Shown here: in pieces, positions 23,856 to 32,879 of the stretch
Numbering within the stretch: position 1 is the first letter of the stretch
Layout of the letters: each line of letters starts with the position of its first letter
Source of the DNA: JAGOTP01 sp964600845
Lineage (GTDB): Bacteria; Patescibacteriota; Patescibacteriia; 2-12-FULL-60-25
Length of the DNA stretch: 61,268 nucleotides
NCBI GenBank assembly: GCA_964600845.1
Contig: CAZRJW010000006.1
Coordinates: 1 to 61,268 of the forward strand
Direction of reading: 5' to 3'
Notes under the pieces: generated by a model
The model's database searches: none
Seen by the model: the letters and a program-made list of their open reading frames with translations, nothing else
What the model was told of the DNA's origin: nothing
Program-made: the position numbers and the translations under genes

Positions 23856-25733
23856 TTATTTAGTTGCCGATTCTTTTTGACGAGTCGCGTACTCATCCGC
23901 CGTGAGCTCCCCTACAATCACCTGCTCTCCTTCAGAAACGCCCGAGACAACTTCGATACGCGCTTCATCTGCACGAAGACCCGTCACAACAAAACGATTC
24001 TCAGGCACACCATTCACCAACACTTGAATGGAGGGCTTCCCATCTACCTGACGAACAGCGCGCGATGGAATGGTAAGCGTTGTCGCCGGACGTTCTGCGG
24101 TGAGAATGGTAACATTTGCCGTCATTCCAGGTTTTACGTCCTTTCCCTGCGTATCGATTCCGACGATTGCTTTATAGTAGACCGCGTCTTGGACCTTTGT
24201 TTGATCGGGATATTCTGATACCACCGTTCCTGAGAAGGGCTGGGTATCTCCAAATGAATCGAGTGTCGTGGTGGCAGACTGTCCAACATTCACTTTCGCA
24301 ATATCCGATTCTGGAATCAGTGTTTCAATCGTAAACTTTTCTTCCGCAATCATTCCGATCACTTTTGCTCCGGCCATAATCTGCTCTCCAATCTTTGGGT
24401 TTACCTCTGTCACCACACCATCGACCGGCGCGATAATCTGCGTATCATTCAAACGCTCTGTGGCCTGCGTATAGGCCGTTTGCGCATCTTGCACCTGGGC
24501 ACGGAGCGCACCTAAGTCGACCGCACGTGGCGGTGCTTTCCGCTGATCAAGACTCGCCTGAGCAGACGCGACGACTGTCGCTTGGATCTGAACAGCGGAC
24601 TCTGCGGCGCGCACTTTATTCGTGCGACCTGTTTCCGCGATGCGTACATTCGCCTTTGCCGTTTCAACCGCGTTTCGCAATTGATCGATACTTGTCGTAC
24701 GAGCCAATTCATTTCCTGTTGCGAGCTGCAGCGCAGAGGTGACCGTTGTCAGCTGCGCGCCCACAGAAGCACGATCTCCATCGATAAGAGATTTCTTCGT
24801 AGCGATTTCTGTAGCCGTGAAGTTGGCGGAGGCAACCGTCGCCGTCAACGCACGCTGCACGAGATCCAAATAGCGTTGTGTTTTCTCAAGCGCATCTTTC
24901 ACTGTTTCCGCCGCTTGGCGAACTTGCGCATTTGTCGCCTGAGCGGGCAATCCACGCACACTCACAAAGGCTGCATCGCGCGCCGCCTTTGCAGCTGGGT
25001 ACAAGTTCTTTGCCCCCTGAAGCGAAACGGAGTCCCCTGCACCTAACGTCTGAAAATAGCGATAGCTCTCTGACTGGTTATCAACCCCAAGAAGGATATC
25101 TCCATCCGCCAATCCAGTCTGGATAGGACCTACTGCATTCTGAAGAGAATTCTTCAAAGAGACATATCCATTCACCACCGTCTCATCATTCGAGTTCAGG
25201 GCGTTGTCTAAATTCTTCTGGGCCGTATCTACCGCAATCGTGGCAATATTATATTCATCCTCGACCGAACGCTTGGTCGCTTCAAGGTCATTCACCGCTT
25301 TCTGGTAGTTCGCTTTTGCCTGGTCGACGCTCGCCTGAGCAATACGAATCGTCTCCGCAGTTTCACCCGCTTCACGCGCACGCAAATTCGCCAACGCCAA
25401 CGACACAGTTGAAGCAGCTCGGCGCACGTTCAGCTGTGCGTCGGTTGAATCAACGGTTGCGAGAATATCGCCTTTTTTGATCCGCGCACCAACCGTGACG
25501 GGCAACGCAACAATCTTCCCTCCATTTTTAAAAGACAAATCGATACGCGCTTGAGGCACAACCTGCCCCGTCGCTTCAACCGTCTGTTTCACGGCACCCT
25601 GTGTGACGGGCTGTGTGTCATAGAATGGTCCCTTTGGGGCCTTACTGCGTCCATAGGCGTAACCTCCCACCAACAAAACGAGCACGATAACGGCCCAGAC
25701 ACGCTTCTTCTTTAAGATCGTTGGGAATGTCAT
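23856..25733 (-). CDS. HlyD/MacA-type periplasmic adaptor (membrane fusion) protein
   Basis: One N-terminal membrane helix (VWAVIVLVLLVGGYAYG) anchors the protein. It then has a biotinyl-lipoyl-like half motif (ATGQVVPQARIDLSFKNGGK, VTVGARIKKGDILATVDS), a very long alpha-helical hairpin (about residues 110-410), the second lipoyl half (IIAPVDGVVTEVNPKIGEQI), and beta-barrel and membrane-proximal domains (KPGMTANVTILTA, IPSRAVRQVDGKPSIQVLV). At about 625 residues it is longer than MacA (about 370), the excess being in the coiled coil. In cells without an outer membrane such adaptors may bridge the wall. The ATG at 25733 fits the family; a GTG at 25772, directly after the AbrB stop, is possible. 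Confidence 0.9.
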   Translation of the reverse strand: MTFPTILKKKRVWAVIVLVLLVGGYAYGRSKAPKGPFYDTQPVTQGAVKQTVEATGQVVPQARIDLSFKNGGKIVALPVTVGARIKKGDILATVDSTDAQLNVRRAASTVSLALANLRAREAGETAETIRIAQASVDQAKANYQKAVNDLEATKRSVEDEYNIATIAVDTAQKNLDNALNSNDETVVNGYVSLKNSLQNAVGPIQTGLADGDILLGVDNQSESYRYFQTLGAGDSVSLQGAKNLYPAAKAARDAAFVSVRGLPAQATNAQVRQAAETVKDALEKTQRYLDLVQRALTATVASANFTATEIATKKSLIDGDRASVGAQLTTVTSALQLATGNELARTTSIDQLRNAVETAKANVRIAETGRTNKVRAAESAVQIQATVVASAQASLDQRKAPPRAVDLGALRAQVQDAQTAYTQATERLNDTQIIAPVDGVVTEVNPKIGEQIMAGAKVIGMIAEEKFTIETLIPESDIAKVNVGQSATTTLDSFGDTQPFSGTVVSEYPDQTKVQDAVYYKAIVGIDTQGKDVKPGMTANVTILTAERPATTLTIPSRAVRQVDGKPSIQVLVNGVPENRFVVTGLRADEARIEVVSGVSEGEQVIVGELTADEYATRQKESATK

Positions 25734-25772
25734 ATAAATAGAGGGTATGAGAGAGGAACTTCTTGTAGTCAC

Positions 25773-26060
25773 TTAGCGGAGGGTTTCTGTCAGCTGGCGC
25801 GTCATCATATCAAGCATCGACTGCATCTTTTCAACCGGGAAAATAATAATCGGACCGCCTGGCTGATTCATCACGAGAAGTCTTGCGCCAGGCTTGAGCT
25901 TCAACCGCTCTCGAATATCCTTCGGAACAACTAACTGACCGCGCTCGCCAAGCACGGTGGCGCCCATGAGGTGCCCGTCATCTGAGCAGTCTCCTTTTGG
26001 AGCTCTCGGCTTTTTGGAGAGCGGGGGGAGCGAAGACTTGAGTGGTTTCGTAGGTTTCAT
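25773..26060 (-). CDS. AbrB/SpoVT-family transcriptional regulator
   Basis: A 95-residue protein with a basic, proline-rich N-terminal tail (KPTKPLKSSLPPLSKKPRAPK) and the swapped-hairpin DNA-binding fold: GERGQLVVPKDIRERLKLKPGARLLVM. A C-terminal helix (KMQSMLDMMTRQLTETL) may dimerise. It heads the adaptor-ATPase-permease operon and is preceded by a clear promoter with a leader of about 19 bases, so it is a candidate autoregulator of that operon. The start at 26060 is the ATG nearest the promoter. Confidence 0.85.
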   Translation of the reverse strand: MKPTKPLKSSLPPLSKKPRAPKGDCSDDGHLMGATVLGERGQLVVPKDIRERLKLKPGARLLVMNQPGGPIIIFPVEKMQSMLDMMTRQLTETLR

Positions 26061-26085
26061 AAAAAGGAGAGGATGATAAGTAGGA

Positions 26086-26114
26086 ATAGTAGGAAAAGAA
26101 TGATTTTCTGTCAA
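26086..26114 (-). promoter_or_regulatory. promoter for the AbrB-ABC operon
   Basis: On the minus strand a perfect TTGACA (26109-26114), a 17-base spacer and TACTAT (26086-26091). It is back to back with queA, whose ATG is 41 bases away on the other strand. Confidence 0.75.
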
Positions 26115-26154
26115 TAAACTCGACAATGAAGCCAAATTCTGGTGGAATTGCCCC

Positions 26155-27174
26155 ATGCACACGCGTGAGTACGACTACGAGCTCCCAACCGACCGGATCG
26201 CTCAACACCCACTCGAAGATCGCCTATCCGCCAAACTCCTCTCTCTTCCACGAGAGCAGGGAGACCTTCAGGATCTCCATATTCGTGATCTACCGAATCT
26301 TCTTCAGGCAGGAGACCTCCTCGTTTTTAATGACAGCAAAGTCTTTCGTGCACGCCTCCAAGCAACACGCACCGGAGGAACAGCGCCATTTGAAGTCTTC
26401 CTCCTTCGACCAGAAGGCAATTGCTGGTTTGCACTCATCAAACATTCAAAGCGTCTCTCGGTCGGAGAAACGATTTTGCTTCCAGAACAAACCACTGCCC
26501 GCATCATCGCAAAAGAAGCGGATGGCGTGATTCGTCTAGAGATTAATAAAGAGACGCGTGATGTGTTCGCTTTGTGCGATCGAACCGGAGAGGTTCCAAC
26601 TCCTCCCTACGTGGAAGAGACGCTTACAGATCCAAGCTCGTATCAAACAGTTTACGCTAAACATGTTGGCTCCGTCGCCGCTCCAACCGCCGGCTTCCAC
26701 TTCACGCAAGCGCTCTTAGACGAATTACACGCGAAGGGAGTGAAGACGGCTTTCATTACGCTCCATGTCGGCCTAGGGACCTTCCGACCCATGCAAGACG
26801 GCACGCTCGATGAACATGTCATGCATACCGAATGGGTGTCTGTCTCTGAAGAAACGGTGAACCTCATCAACGAAACAAAAGCGTCCGGTGGGCGCGTGAT
26901 CGCCGTTGGTACAACAAGCACACGCTCGCTCGAAAGCGCTGCTCAAACGGGAACACTCGCGCCATTCGAAGGGATGACGAATTTATTTATTCGTCCCGGC
27001 TATACCTTTCACGTGATCGACGGGCTGATCACCAATTTTCATCTTCCTAAGTCAACTCTGATGGTTTTAGTGAGCGCACTCGCTGGACGAGAACGCGTCC
27101 TCGCCGCCTACCAACACGCGATTGAAAATAACTATCGCTTTTATTCATTTGGAGACGCGATGTTGATTGTCTAA
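26155..27174 (+). CDS. queA: tRNA preQ1(34) S-adenosylmethionine ribosyltransferase-isomerase
   Basis: QueA transfers and isomerises the ribosyl part of SAM onto preQ1 in tRNA to form epoxyqueuosine. The 339 residues match family length (356 in E. coli). Motifs: YDYELPTDRIAQHPLEDR, LVFNDSKVFRARL, TGEVPTPPY, the signature SVAAPTAGFHFT, HVGLGTFRP, and TNFHLPKSTLM-VSA near the end. No tgt or other queuosine gene is in view. It diverges from the AbrB operon and is followed 24 bases later by a methyltransferase gene. Confidence 0.96.
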   Translation: MHTREYDYELPTDRIAQHPLEDRLSAKLLSLPREQGDLQDLHIRDLPNLLQAGDLLVFNDSKVFRARLQATRTGGTAPFEVFLLRPEGNCWFALIKHSKRLSVGETILLPEQTTARIIAKEADGVIRLEINKETRDVFALCDRTGEVPTPPYVEETLTDPSSYQTVYAKHVGSVAAPTAGFHFTQALLDELHAKGVKTAFITLHVGLGTFRPMQDGTLDEHVMHTEWVSVSEETVNLINETKASGGRVIAVGTTSTRSLESAAQTGTLAPFEGMTNLFIRPGYTFHVIDGLITNFHLPKSTLMVLVSALAGRERVLAAYQHAIENNYRFYSFGDAMLIV

Positions 27175-27198
27175 GCGATCTGCTATCATTATATTACT

Positions 27199-28071
27199 AT
27201 GGCCTATACCCGCCCGCCTCGTTCCCCTGCCTGGGAAGATCGAAACAAACGCGCACGAAATACCCCGTATCGAGGCACACGTCGGCCACAATCCACCGCA
27301 AAACCGGCTTCTCCCACGAGCTGGAACAATGTCGCGAACTGGTATTCGGATCATTTATCTGTAGGGGGAACGTACCAAGCAAAAGTCATTTTTCCAGGCG
27401 CTTTACGCTTGCTCGCCCCTCAAGCGAATAAGCGCTACCTCGATATCGCCTGTGGCGAAGGTTCCTTTTTACGCCTCCTCCGAGCAAGCGTGCAGAATGT
27501 CGAACTCTATGGAGTGGATGCTGCGCCAGACCTCATCGCTCACGCAGAAACGCAAAGCAAAAACGATCAACGACTCCATCTTTTTGTAGGTGACGCGCAA
27601 AGCTTCTCTCGCGTCGTTCCCGCCAAATCCATGGATGGAGCCACCTGTCTCATGGCGATCCAGAATATCGAACAGATTGAGCCCGTCTTTGCAGAGGCTG
27701 CAAAAGCGCTCGCCCCACAGGCTCCCTTTGTGATTGTGATGAACCATCCCGCTTTCCGCGCGCCGCAACAAAGTGGCTGGGGCTGGGATGAGATGCGTAA
27801 ACTCCAATACCGACGCATGGACCGCTATCTCGGCTCCTACGCACAACCAATCATCGCCCATCCTGGCTCAGCACCAGCGGTGAGAACCATTTCGTACCAT
27901 CGCTCGATTTCTGCCTACGTCAGCGCACTCAGTGCCGCTGGATTTATCGTAGACGCGCTTGAAGAATGGATCTCTGACAAAGTCAGCGACTCCGGCCCAC
28001 GTGCCAAAGCGGAGAATGTGGCTCGCAACGAGTTCCCTCTTTTCCTCGCGATTCGCGCACGACGGGTTTAG
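27199..28071 (+). CDS. class I SAM-dependent methyltransferase
   Basis: A 290-residue methyltransferase. A basic, proline-rich N-terminal 35 residues (ARNTPYRGTRRPQSTAKPA) precede NVANWYSDHLS. Motif I is YLDIACGEGSFLRLL, motif II ELYGVDAAPDLI, then FVGDAQSF and TCLMAIQNIEQIEP. The C-terminal part (ISYHRSISAYVSALSAAGFIVDALEEW) is the usual late segment of UbiE-like methyltransferases. Substrate unknown. A -10-like TATCAT at 27184-27189 with TTGATT upstream would give an almost leaderless message. Confidence 0.82.
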   Translation: MAYTRPPRSPAWEDRNKRARNTPYRGTRRPQSTAKPASPTSWNNVANWYSDHLSVGGTYQAKVIFPGALRLLAPQANKRYLDIACGEGSFLRLLRASVQNVELYGVDAAPDLIAHAETQSKNDQRLHLFVGDAQSFSRVVPAKSMDGATCLMAIQNIEQIEPVFAEAAKALAPQAPFVIVMNHPAFRAPQQSGWGWDEMRKLQYRRMDRYLGSYAQPIIAHPGSAPAVRTISYHRSISAYVSALSAAGFIVDALEEWISDKVSDSGPRAKAENVARNEFPLFLAIRARRV

Positions 28072-28083
28072 ATTCAGGTAGGT

Positions 28084-29007
28084 ATGATCGATCTACATGT
28101 CCCACAATCTGGCATAAATGCGTTTCAGAAACCTATTCCCCCGCTTTCAGATCTTCTCCTAGATCCAATCGTGCGGGAGTTTGTTCGTGAAAGCTTGAAA
28201 ACGGTATTTGAGAACATCGGACTTGAAGATGCTGTTCGTCAGGAGGTTGTTGAACTGTGTATAGAAAAAACACTCAACAGTTCATCGCTCCTCAGCTACG
28301 AACAGGAAATGCATTCCTATTTAAAATCTAAGGGGGTATTTACAGGGCTTCCGAAAAAGACAGATGGTCGCGCAGATCGAATGGTGGAAGTGGTAAAACC
28401 ATTTCTTCAGCCCGGCTCCGTGCTCGACCTGGGCTGCGGCCCAGGTGGAGTTGGAAAAACCTGTTCAGATCTTGGATATTCGGTAACACTCGCAGACGTA
28501 TACGAGAGCCCATCTATCCCATCCCTCAAGCTGCCTTTTGTACAACTGAAACAAAATACACGACTCCCTTTCGACAACCAAAGCTTCGACAATGTCTTAG
28601 TATTCGCCATGCTTCATCATGTGGAAGATCCTCTTCTCATGATTCGTGAGGTCAAACGCATTCTCAGATCAAATGGACGGCTTCATCTGATTGAGACAGT
28701 GTATGGCGTGGAGCCCGAAGAGCTGTCACCTAACACGAATTCTTTAGACAAGATGTTCGCTGCATTAACCAAAGAGCAACAAAGACTAGCCACTATGTTC
28801 TTCGATTATTTCGGCAATCATGTGACTTGGTATTATACGGAAGATCCAGATAAGTACGTCCCTGTTCCGTTTAACTTCAATACGCCTTCGTTCTGGAAAG
28901 AGGAGTTCATGAAAGCGGGGTTTAATCTTATTCAGGCGCGTCCTTGGCAGATCGATCCAGCTTCAGGCGTTTATCACTATCTATTCACGTTTGAAAAGGG
29001 AGACTGA
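28084..29007 (+). CDS. class I SAM-dependent methyltransferase (type 11-like)
   Basis: A 307-residue protein. The first about 100 residues are helical and not recognised. The methyltransferase core follows with VLDLGCGPGGVGKTC (motif I), TLADVYESPSI, LPFDNQSFDNVLVFAMLHHVEDPLLMIREVKRILRSNGRLHLIE, the classic methyltransferase-11 middle. The C-terminal segment is rich in aromatic residues. It follows the previous methyltransferase gene by 12 bases with AGGTAGGT as Shine-Dalgarno, so the two probably share a transcript. Substrate unknown. Confidence 0.83.
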   Translation: MIDLHVPQSGINAFQKPIPPLSDLLLDPIVREFVRESLKTVFENIGLEDAVRQEVVELCIEKTLNSSSLLSYEQEMHSYLKSKGVFTGLPKKTDGRADRMVEVVKPFLQPGSVLDLGCGPGGVGKTCSDLGYSVTLADVYESPSIPSLKLPFVQLKQNTRLPFDNQSFDNVLVFAMLHHVEDPLLMIREVKRILRSNGRLHLIETVYGVEPEELSPNTNSLDKMFAALTKEQQRLATMFFDYFGNHVTWYYTEDPDKYVPVPFNFNTPSFWKEEFMKAGFNLIQARPWQIDPASGVYHYLFTFEKGD

Positions 29008-29040
29008 TATTCTAGAGCAGTATAAAAATTGTACCGACTC

Positions 29041-30066
29041 CTAATATCCCGCCTTCCTACGGTTCGCGATGTGCTCGTCCAGCGTGCGACCGTAGTAGAT
29101 TTTCCCCTTTTCGTCAGTCAGGAAGTAACGATACTGGGAAGGGGTAGGCTCAAGCACGGCTCGAATAGCCGCCTCGCTTGGATTCGCAATCGGTCCTGGA
29201 GGGAGGCCTTTGTTTCTATAGGTATTGTAGGCGTTCTCGATCTTTAGATCTTCAGCGGTCGACCGCGCGCGTCCAGATCTTGTAATATAATTCACCGTTG
29301 CATCGCTTTGAAGTGGCATCCCTTCACGTAACCGTCTTAAGAAAATACCCGCCACCATCTTGCGCTCATCTGGCTTTGAAACTTCTTTTTCGACAATCGA
29401 CGCCAATGTAATCACTTCATCGAGTGTTTCGAGGGGCGCGCTGGCAGACGTAACTTTTTCTGTGCTTATCCGCTGTTGGAATTCTTCTAGCTGCTTCAGC
29501 ACCAATCCGAGCGGCAACTGTTCACGCCAAACGCGATAGGTGTCCGGAAAAAGATAACCTTCCAAACTACGCTTGGCCGGAAGTGGCTTTAAAAAAGAAA
29601 ACTTGTCTCGAAGCGACGAGTCAAACGGGGCTACATCGCCTTCTCGCCCCACGATCTGTGTAATCTCCTCCTCGCTCAGGTGCTGCTCCTCTTTTAGAAG
29701 CGCTCGGATATCCGCAATCGACCAACCTTCGATAATCCGCACACGTACCTCATCCGTTTCTGGCCCCGTCGCAAGCGTGGCTGCAATCTGTGTGAAACGC
29801 TGTCCGGGCTGAATGAGATAGGTCCCCGCCTTTGGTCGTCGCGCTGTTGAATGAATAAACCCGAACAGGCGGTACCAAACAGAGCTCGTGATCAAGCCTT
29901 CCGCTTCAAGCTTATCCGCCGTGACGCTGATGGTAGCCCCTGGTGCCAGCGTCACACGCTTCATCGCTCCGACGGCTGGCGAACCCACCCAACCTAAGAG
30001 AAATAATCGGCCCAGGAAAAGGACGATCGCTAAACCAAGAACAAGTAGCAAAAGCTTCTTACCCAT
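29041..30066 (-). CDS. mltG: endolytic peptidoglycan transglycosylase MltG (YceG-like)
   Basis: MltG cleaves nascent glycan strands in the membrane. One N-terminal helix (LLLLVLGLAIVLFLGRLFLL) is followed by a LysM-like part and the YceG domain: YLIQPGQRF, IIEGWSIADI, SLEGYLFPDTYRV, the catalytic-Glu segment ASIVEKEVSKPDE, VAGIFLRRL, LQSDATVNY, NTYRNKGLPPGPIANPS and YRYFLTDEKGK. At 341 residues it has family length (340 in E. coli). The ATG at 30066 overlaps the end of the PAP2 gene by eight bases, so they are coupled. Confidence 0.95.
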   Translation of the reverse strand: MGKKLLLLVLGLAIVLFLGRLFLLGWVGSPAVGAMKRVTLAPGATISVTADKLEAEGLITSSVWYRLFGFIHSTARRPKAGTYLIQPGQRFTQIAATLATGPETDEVRVRIIEGWSIADIRALLKEEQHLSEEEITQIVGREGDVAPFDSSLRDKFSFLKPLPAKRSLEGYLFPDTYRVWREQLPLGLVLKQLEEFQQRISTEKVTSASAPLETLDEVITLASIVEKEVSKPDERKMVAGIFLRRLREGMPLQSDATVNYITRSGRARSTAEDLKIENAYNTYRNKGLPPGPIANPSEAAIRAVLEPTPSQYRYFLTDEKGKIYYGRTLDEHIANRRKAGY

Positions 30067-30607
30067 GGGTATGTTCACGATAAACGGCCGTTCTACGTAC
30101 AGCTGCGTGAAGCAATCGAACGATCACGACCGCTAATAAACCAACACCCGCCCCAGCAATGACGTCCGTCGGGTAATGGACTCCAACGGCCACCCGTCCA
30201 AACGCCACACCACAGGCAAGGATGAGCGGAACGATGGCCGCGCGCGGACTCTTCCAAGCAATCGCAAACGCCAATGCAAAGGCGGCCGAGGCGTGCGCAG
30301 ATGGCAAGGAGTGGAGCGACAATGGGGCAGGGACAAGACGTAACACCCCCACTTCCGCCACAAACGGCCGCAATCGGCCGATCAGCTGGCTAAGCGTAAG
30401 CGCTGCATACAGCGCCATCAACATCGCGAGCCCCGCCTCTTTCGCCGCATGGCGAAGCGAGGTTCGACGCTCGGTGAATCCCAACACGATAATCCAGGCC
30501 ACCTCCACAAAAATCAGCCAACGTGCGCACAAAATAGACAAAAAAATGCCTGGACGGGAATCAAGGAGCGTTTGCAGCGAGTGGATCAAGGTACCCTCAA
30601 AAGACAT
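30059..30607 (-). CDS. PAP2-family membrane phosphatase, probably undecaprenyl-diphosphate phosphatase-like
   Basis: A 182-residue integral membrane protein with five to six helices. The three PAP2 motifs are present in variant form: QLIGRLRP (KXXXXXXRP-like), LPSAHASAAFA (PSGH with Ala for Gly) and GRVAVGVHYPTDVIAG (SRXXXXXHXXXD-like with Gly for Ser), keeping both histidines and the aspartate. BcrC-type enzymes recycle undecaprenyl diphosphate for wall synthesis, which suits the coupled mltG; other lipid phosphates are possible. Confidence 0.88.
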   Translation of the reverse strand: MSFEGTLIHSLQTLLDSRPGIFLSILCARWLIFVEVAWIIVLGFTERRTSLRHAAKEAGLAMLMALYAALTLSQLIGRLRPFVAEVGVLRLVPAPLSLHSLPSAHASAAFALAFAIAWKSPRAAIVPLILACGVAFGRVAVGVHYPTDVIAGAGVGLLAVVIVRLLHAAVRRTAVYREHTHG

Positions 30608-30612
30608 GTCTC

Positions 30613-31251
30613 CTATACTACCATCTTTGGCGGTGGGGTTTTAGGCTTGTAGGCGCACATGGACGCCAGAGGGCACTTCCAACAGAGCGGGGTCCCTGGC
30701 TTACAGATTTCTCGGCCAAACGGGATAAAGACACGATTCACCTCTCTCCAGAGGGCTTTTGGGATCTGCCCCTTCAATTCTTCTTCGACTTTTTCAGGGG
30801 TATTCCCATTTACCCACCCCAAACGACGCGCGATGCGGTAGACATGCGTATCCACGGCGATCGCGGGGAGTTTGAACGCATACCCTAAAACACAGCTCGC
30901 CGTTTTTCGGCCGACACCAGGTAGCTCCACCAGCTCTTCCATGGTTCTCGGAACCTGTCCGGCGTGCCGCTCAATCAAAAGCTTCGCCAGTCCGTGGATC
31001 GCCCGCGCCTTTGCCCGATACAGGCCGATCGTTGAAATATGCTTTTCAATCGCTTGAGGCGTTGCCTTGGCAAAGTCTTTCAATGCTGGAAACGCTTTTC
31101 GCAAACCTGGATAAGCCTTGATCACCTGCTCATCCCGTGTCCGAGCGGATAGAAGCGTTGCAATCAACGTATCTTCTGGGGTTCCAAAATCGACCATTCC
31201 TTTTGCGGTATAGCGTTTCGCGAGCAACTGAATCGCCTCGCTCTTTGTCAT
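30613..31251 (-). CDS. nth: endonuclease III (DNA glycosylase/AP lyase)
   Basis: Removes oxidised pyrimidines and cleaves abasic sites. The helix-hairpin-helix ELPGVGRKTASCVLGYAF holds the catalytic lysine, AVDTHVYRIARRLGW the catalytic aspartate. The C-terminal [4Fe-4S] cysteines are CKPGTPLCWKCPLASMC (C-6-C-2-C-5-C). Length 212 residues equals E. coli Nth (211). It lies four bases after gpmI and five before the PAP2 gene, in one tight minus-strand run. Confidence 0.97.
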   Translation of the reverse strand: MTKSEAIQLLAKRYTAKGMVDFGTPEDTLIATLLSARTRDEQVIKAYPGLRKAFPALKDFAKATPQAIEKHISTIGLYRAKARAIHGLAKLLIERHAGQVPRTMEELVELPGVGRKTASCVLGYAFKLPAIAVDTHVYRIARRLGWVNGNTPEKVEEELKGQIPKALWREVNRVFIPFGREICKPGTPLCWKCPLASMCAYKPKTPPPKMVV

Positions 31252-31255
31252 AGAC

Positions 31256-32833
31256 CTAGATGAGAGGACTGCCTGTCATTTCTGGTGGCTGCGGAACGCC
31301 CAAGAGCTTCAGGATGGTTGGCGCCGTATCAGCCAACATCCCAATCGGACTCGTCATCGATAGGTCATCGTTTTCCATATCGCCACCCGGAGCCTTTACC
31401 CCTTCCAAGTCCTTGCTAATCACCAGGAAAGGCACGGGATTCGTCGAATGCTCTTTATCCATCTCACCCGTGATCAAATTTTTCACCTCTTCTGCATTCC
31501 CATGATCCGCCGTAATTACCACTGCTCCTCCCACAACCAACGCCGCATCCACGATTTGCCCGATCGCCTTATCAATCGCCTCGCAGGCTTTGATGGTCGC
31601 CTCTTCGCTCCCGGTATGCCCCACCATGTCCGCATTCGCGAAATTGATCGCGATAAAATCGTAGGCACCGGCGACCGTTTCCTTTACCACTCGTTCAGAA
31701 ATCTGAAAAACTGACATTTCTGGTTGCTTGTCGTAGCTTGAGACGCGCGGAGACGGAATAATCGCACGTGTTTCGCCTGGGAATTCTTCTTCCTGCATTC
31801 CATTCAAAAAGAAGGTGACGTGGGCGTATTTTTCTGTTTCTGCAATATGCAGCTGCGTCAGACCAGCGTCTGAAATAACTTTCGCCAAGCACTGATCGAT
31901 CAATTGCGGCGGATACGCAACCTCGATCGGCACATCTTTTTCGTATTCGGTGAAGGTCACGAAAAATAAATCTTGAAGCGTCTCACGCGGAAACTTATCA
32001 AATGCCGGCAAAACAAAGGCTTTCGCCAGCTCACGCGCGCGATCCGGACGGAAGTTGAAGAAAATAACAGAATCGCCAGACGCGATTGGCGCCACCGGTT
32101 TTCCATTCTTGGTTGTGATGACGGTTGGCAAAAACTGCTCGTCATAGACCTTGGCCGCGTAAGACGCTTGAATCGCCTCGCTGGGCGTTTGTGCAGTTGG
32201 CCCGCTCCCCTTCACCATCGCATCATACGCGAGTTGGATACGATCCCAGCGGTTGTCACGATCCATCGCATAGTAGCGACCGGAGAGAGTCGCAATCTTT
32301 CCAATCCCGACTTCGGCGATCTTTGCTTCAAGCTCTGAGATGAACCCTTGGGCCGAGTTATAAATCGCATCACGCCCGTCTAAAAAGGCATGAATCGCCA
32401 CCTTAGTATAATTTTCACGCTTACAAAAATCGAGCAACGCATACAGATGCTCTTGCGAAGCGTGGACGTTTCCTTGAGAGACTAATCCCATCAGATGCAA
32501 CGTGCCGTTTTTCTCTCGCGCATGCTCAACCGCCTTTTTGAAGGCTGGCTGTTCAAAAAATTCACCGGATTCAATCGACAAATTGATGCGCGGCAAGCTT
32601 TGATAAAAAATGCGTCCGGCTCCGATCGTCAGATGCCCTACCTCCGAGTTTCCCATTTCTCCCCAGGACAATCCAACGGCCGGACCATTCGCCTGAACGG
32701 TCATGGCGGGGTAGCGCGAAATAAGCCGGTGAAAAACTGGCATATTCGACTCTGCGATCGCATTTCCGAGCCCGGCTGGGGCAATACCAAAACCGTCTAA
32801 AATCAGTAAAATAACGGGCTTAAGACGAGACAT
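31256..32833 (-). CDS. gpmI: 2,3-bisphosphoglycerate-independent phosphoglycerate mutase
   Basis: Interconverts 3- and 2-phosphoglycerate in glycolysis using two metal ions. The first metal site is ILLILDGFG, the phosphoserine nucleophile lies in GEMGNSEVGHLTIGAG, HAFLDGRD and NFRPDRARE are substrate-site motifs, and NFANADMVGHTGS and ITADHGNAEEV give the later metal ligands. 525 residues is family length (514 in E. coli). No Shine-Dalgarno. With gap at the left edge it indicates lower glycolysis. Confidence 0.97.
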   Translation of the reverse strand: MSRLKPVILLILDGFGIAPAGLGNAIAESNMPVFHRLISRYPAMTVQANGPAVGLSWGEMGNSEVGHLTIGAGRIFYQSLPRINLSIESGEFFEQPAFKKAVEHAREKNGTLHLMGLVSQGNVHASQEHLYALLDFCKRENYTKVAIHAFLDGRDAIYNSAQGFISELEAKIAEVGIGKIATLSGRYYAMDRDNRWDRIQLAYDAMVKGSGPTAQTPSEAIQASYAAKVYDEQFLPTVITTKNGKPVAPIASGDSVIFFNFRPDRARELAKAFVLPAFDKFPRETLQDLFFVTFTEYEKDVPIEVAYPPQLIDQCLAKVISDAGLTQLHIAETEKYAHVTFFLNGMQEEEFPGETRAIIPSPRVSSYDKQPEMSVFQISERVVKETVAGAYDFIAINFANADMVGHTGSEEATIKACEAIDKAIGQIVDAALVVGGAVVITADHGNAEEVKNLITGEMDKEHSTNPVPFLVISKDLEGVKAPGGDMENDDLSMTSPIGMLADTAPTILKLLGVPQPPEMTGSPLI

Positions 32834-32839
32834 AGGAAG

Positions 32840-32879
32840 AGCCCTATGGTAACTCCCGGGAGCATCTTTTGGTAGGGCT
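32840..32879 (-). terminator. nested hairpin between pgeF and gpmI
   Basis: Outer arms AGCCCTA (32840-32846) and TAGGGCT (32873-32879) enclose CTCCCGGGAG (32853-32862). It overlaps the pgeF stop and ends seven bases before the gpmI start, with no T-run. Terminator, attenuator or protection of the 3' end are all possible. Confidence 0.4.
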
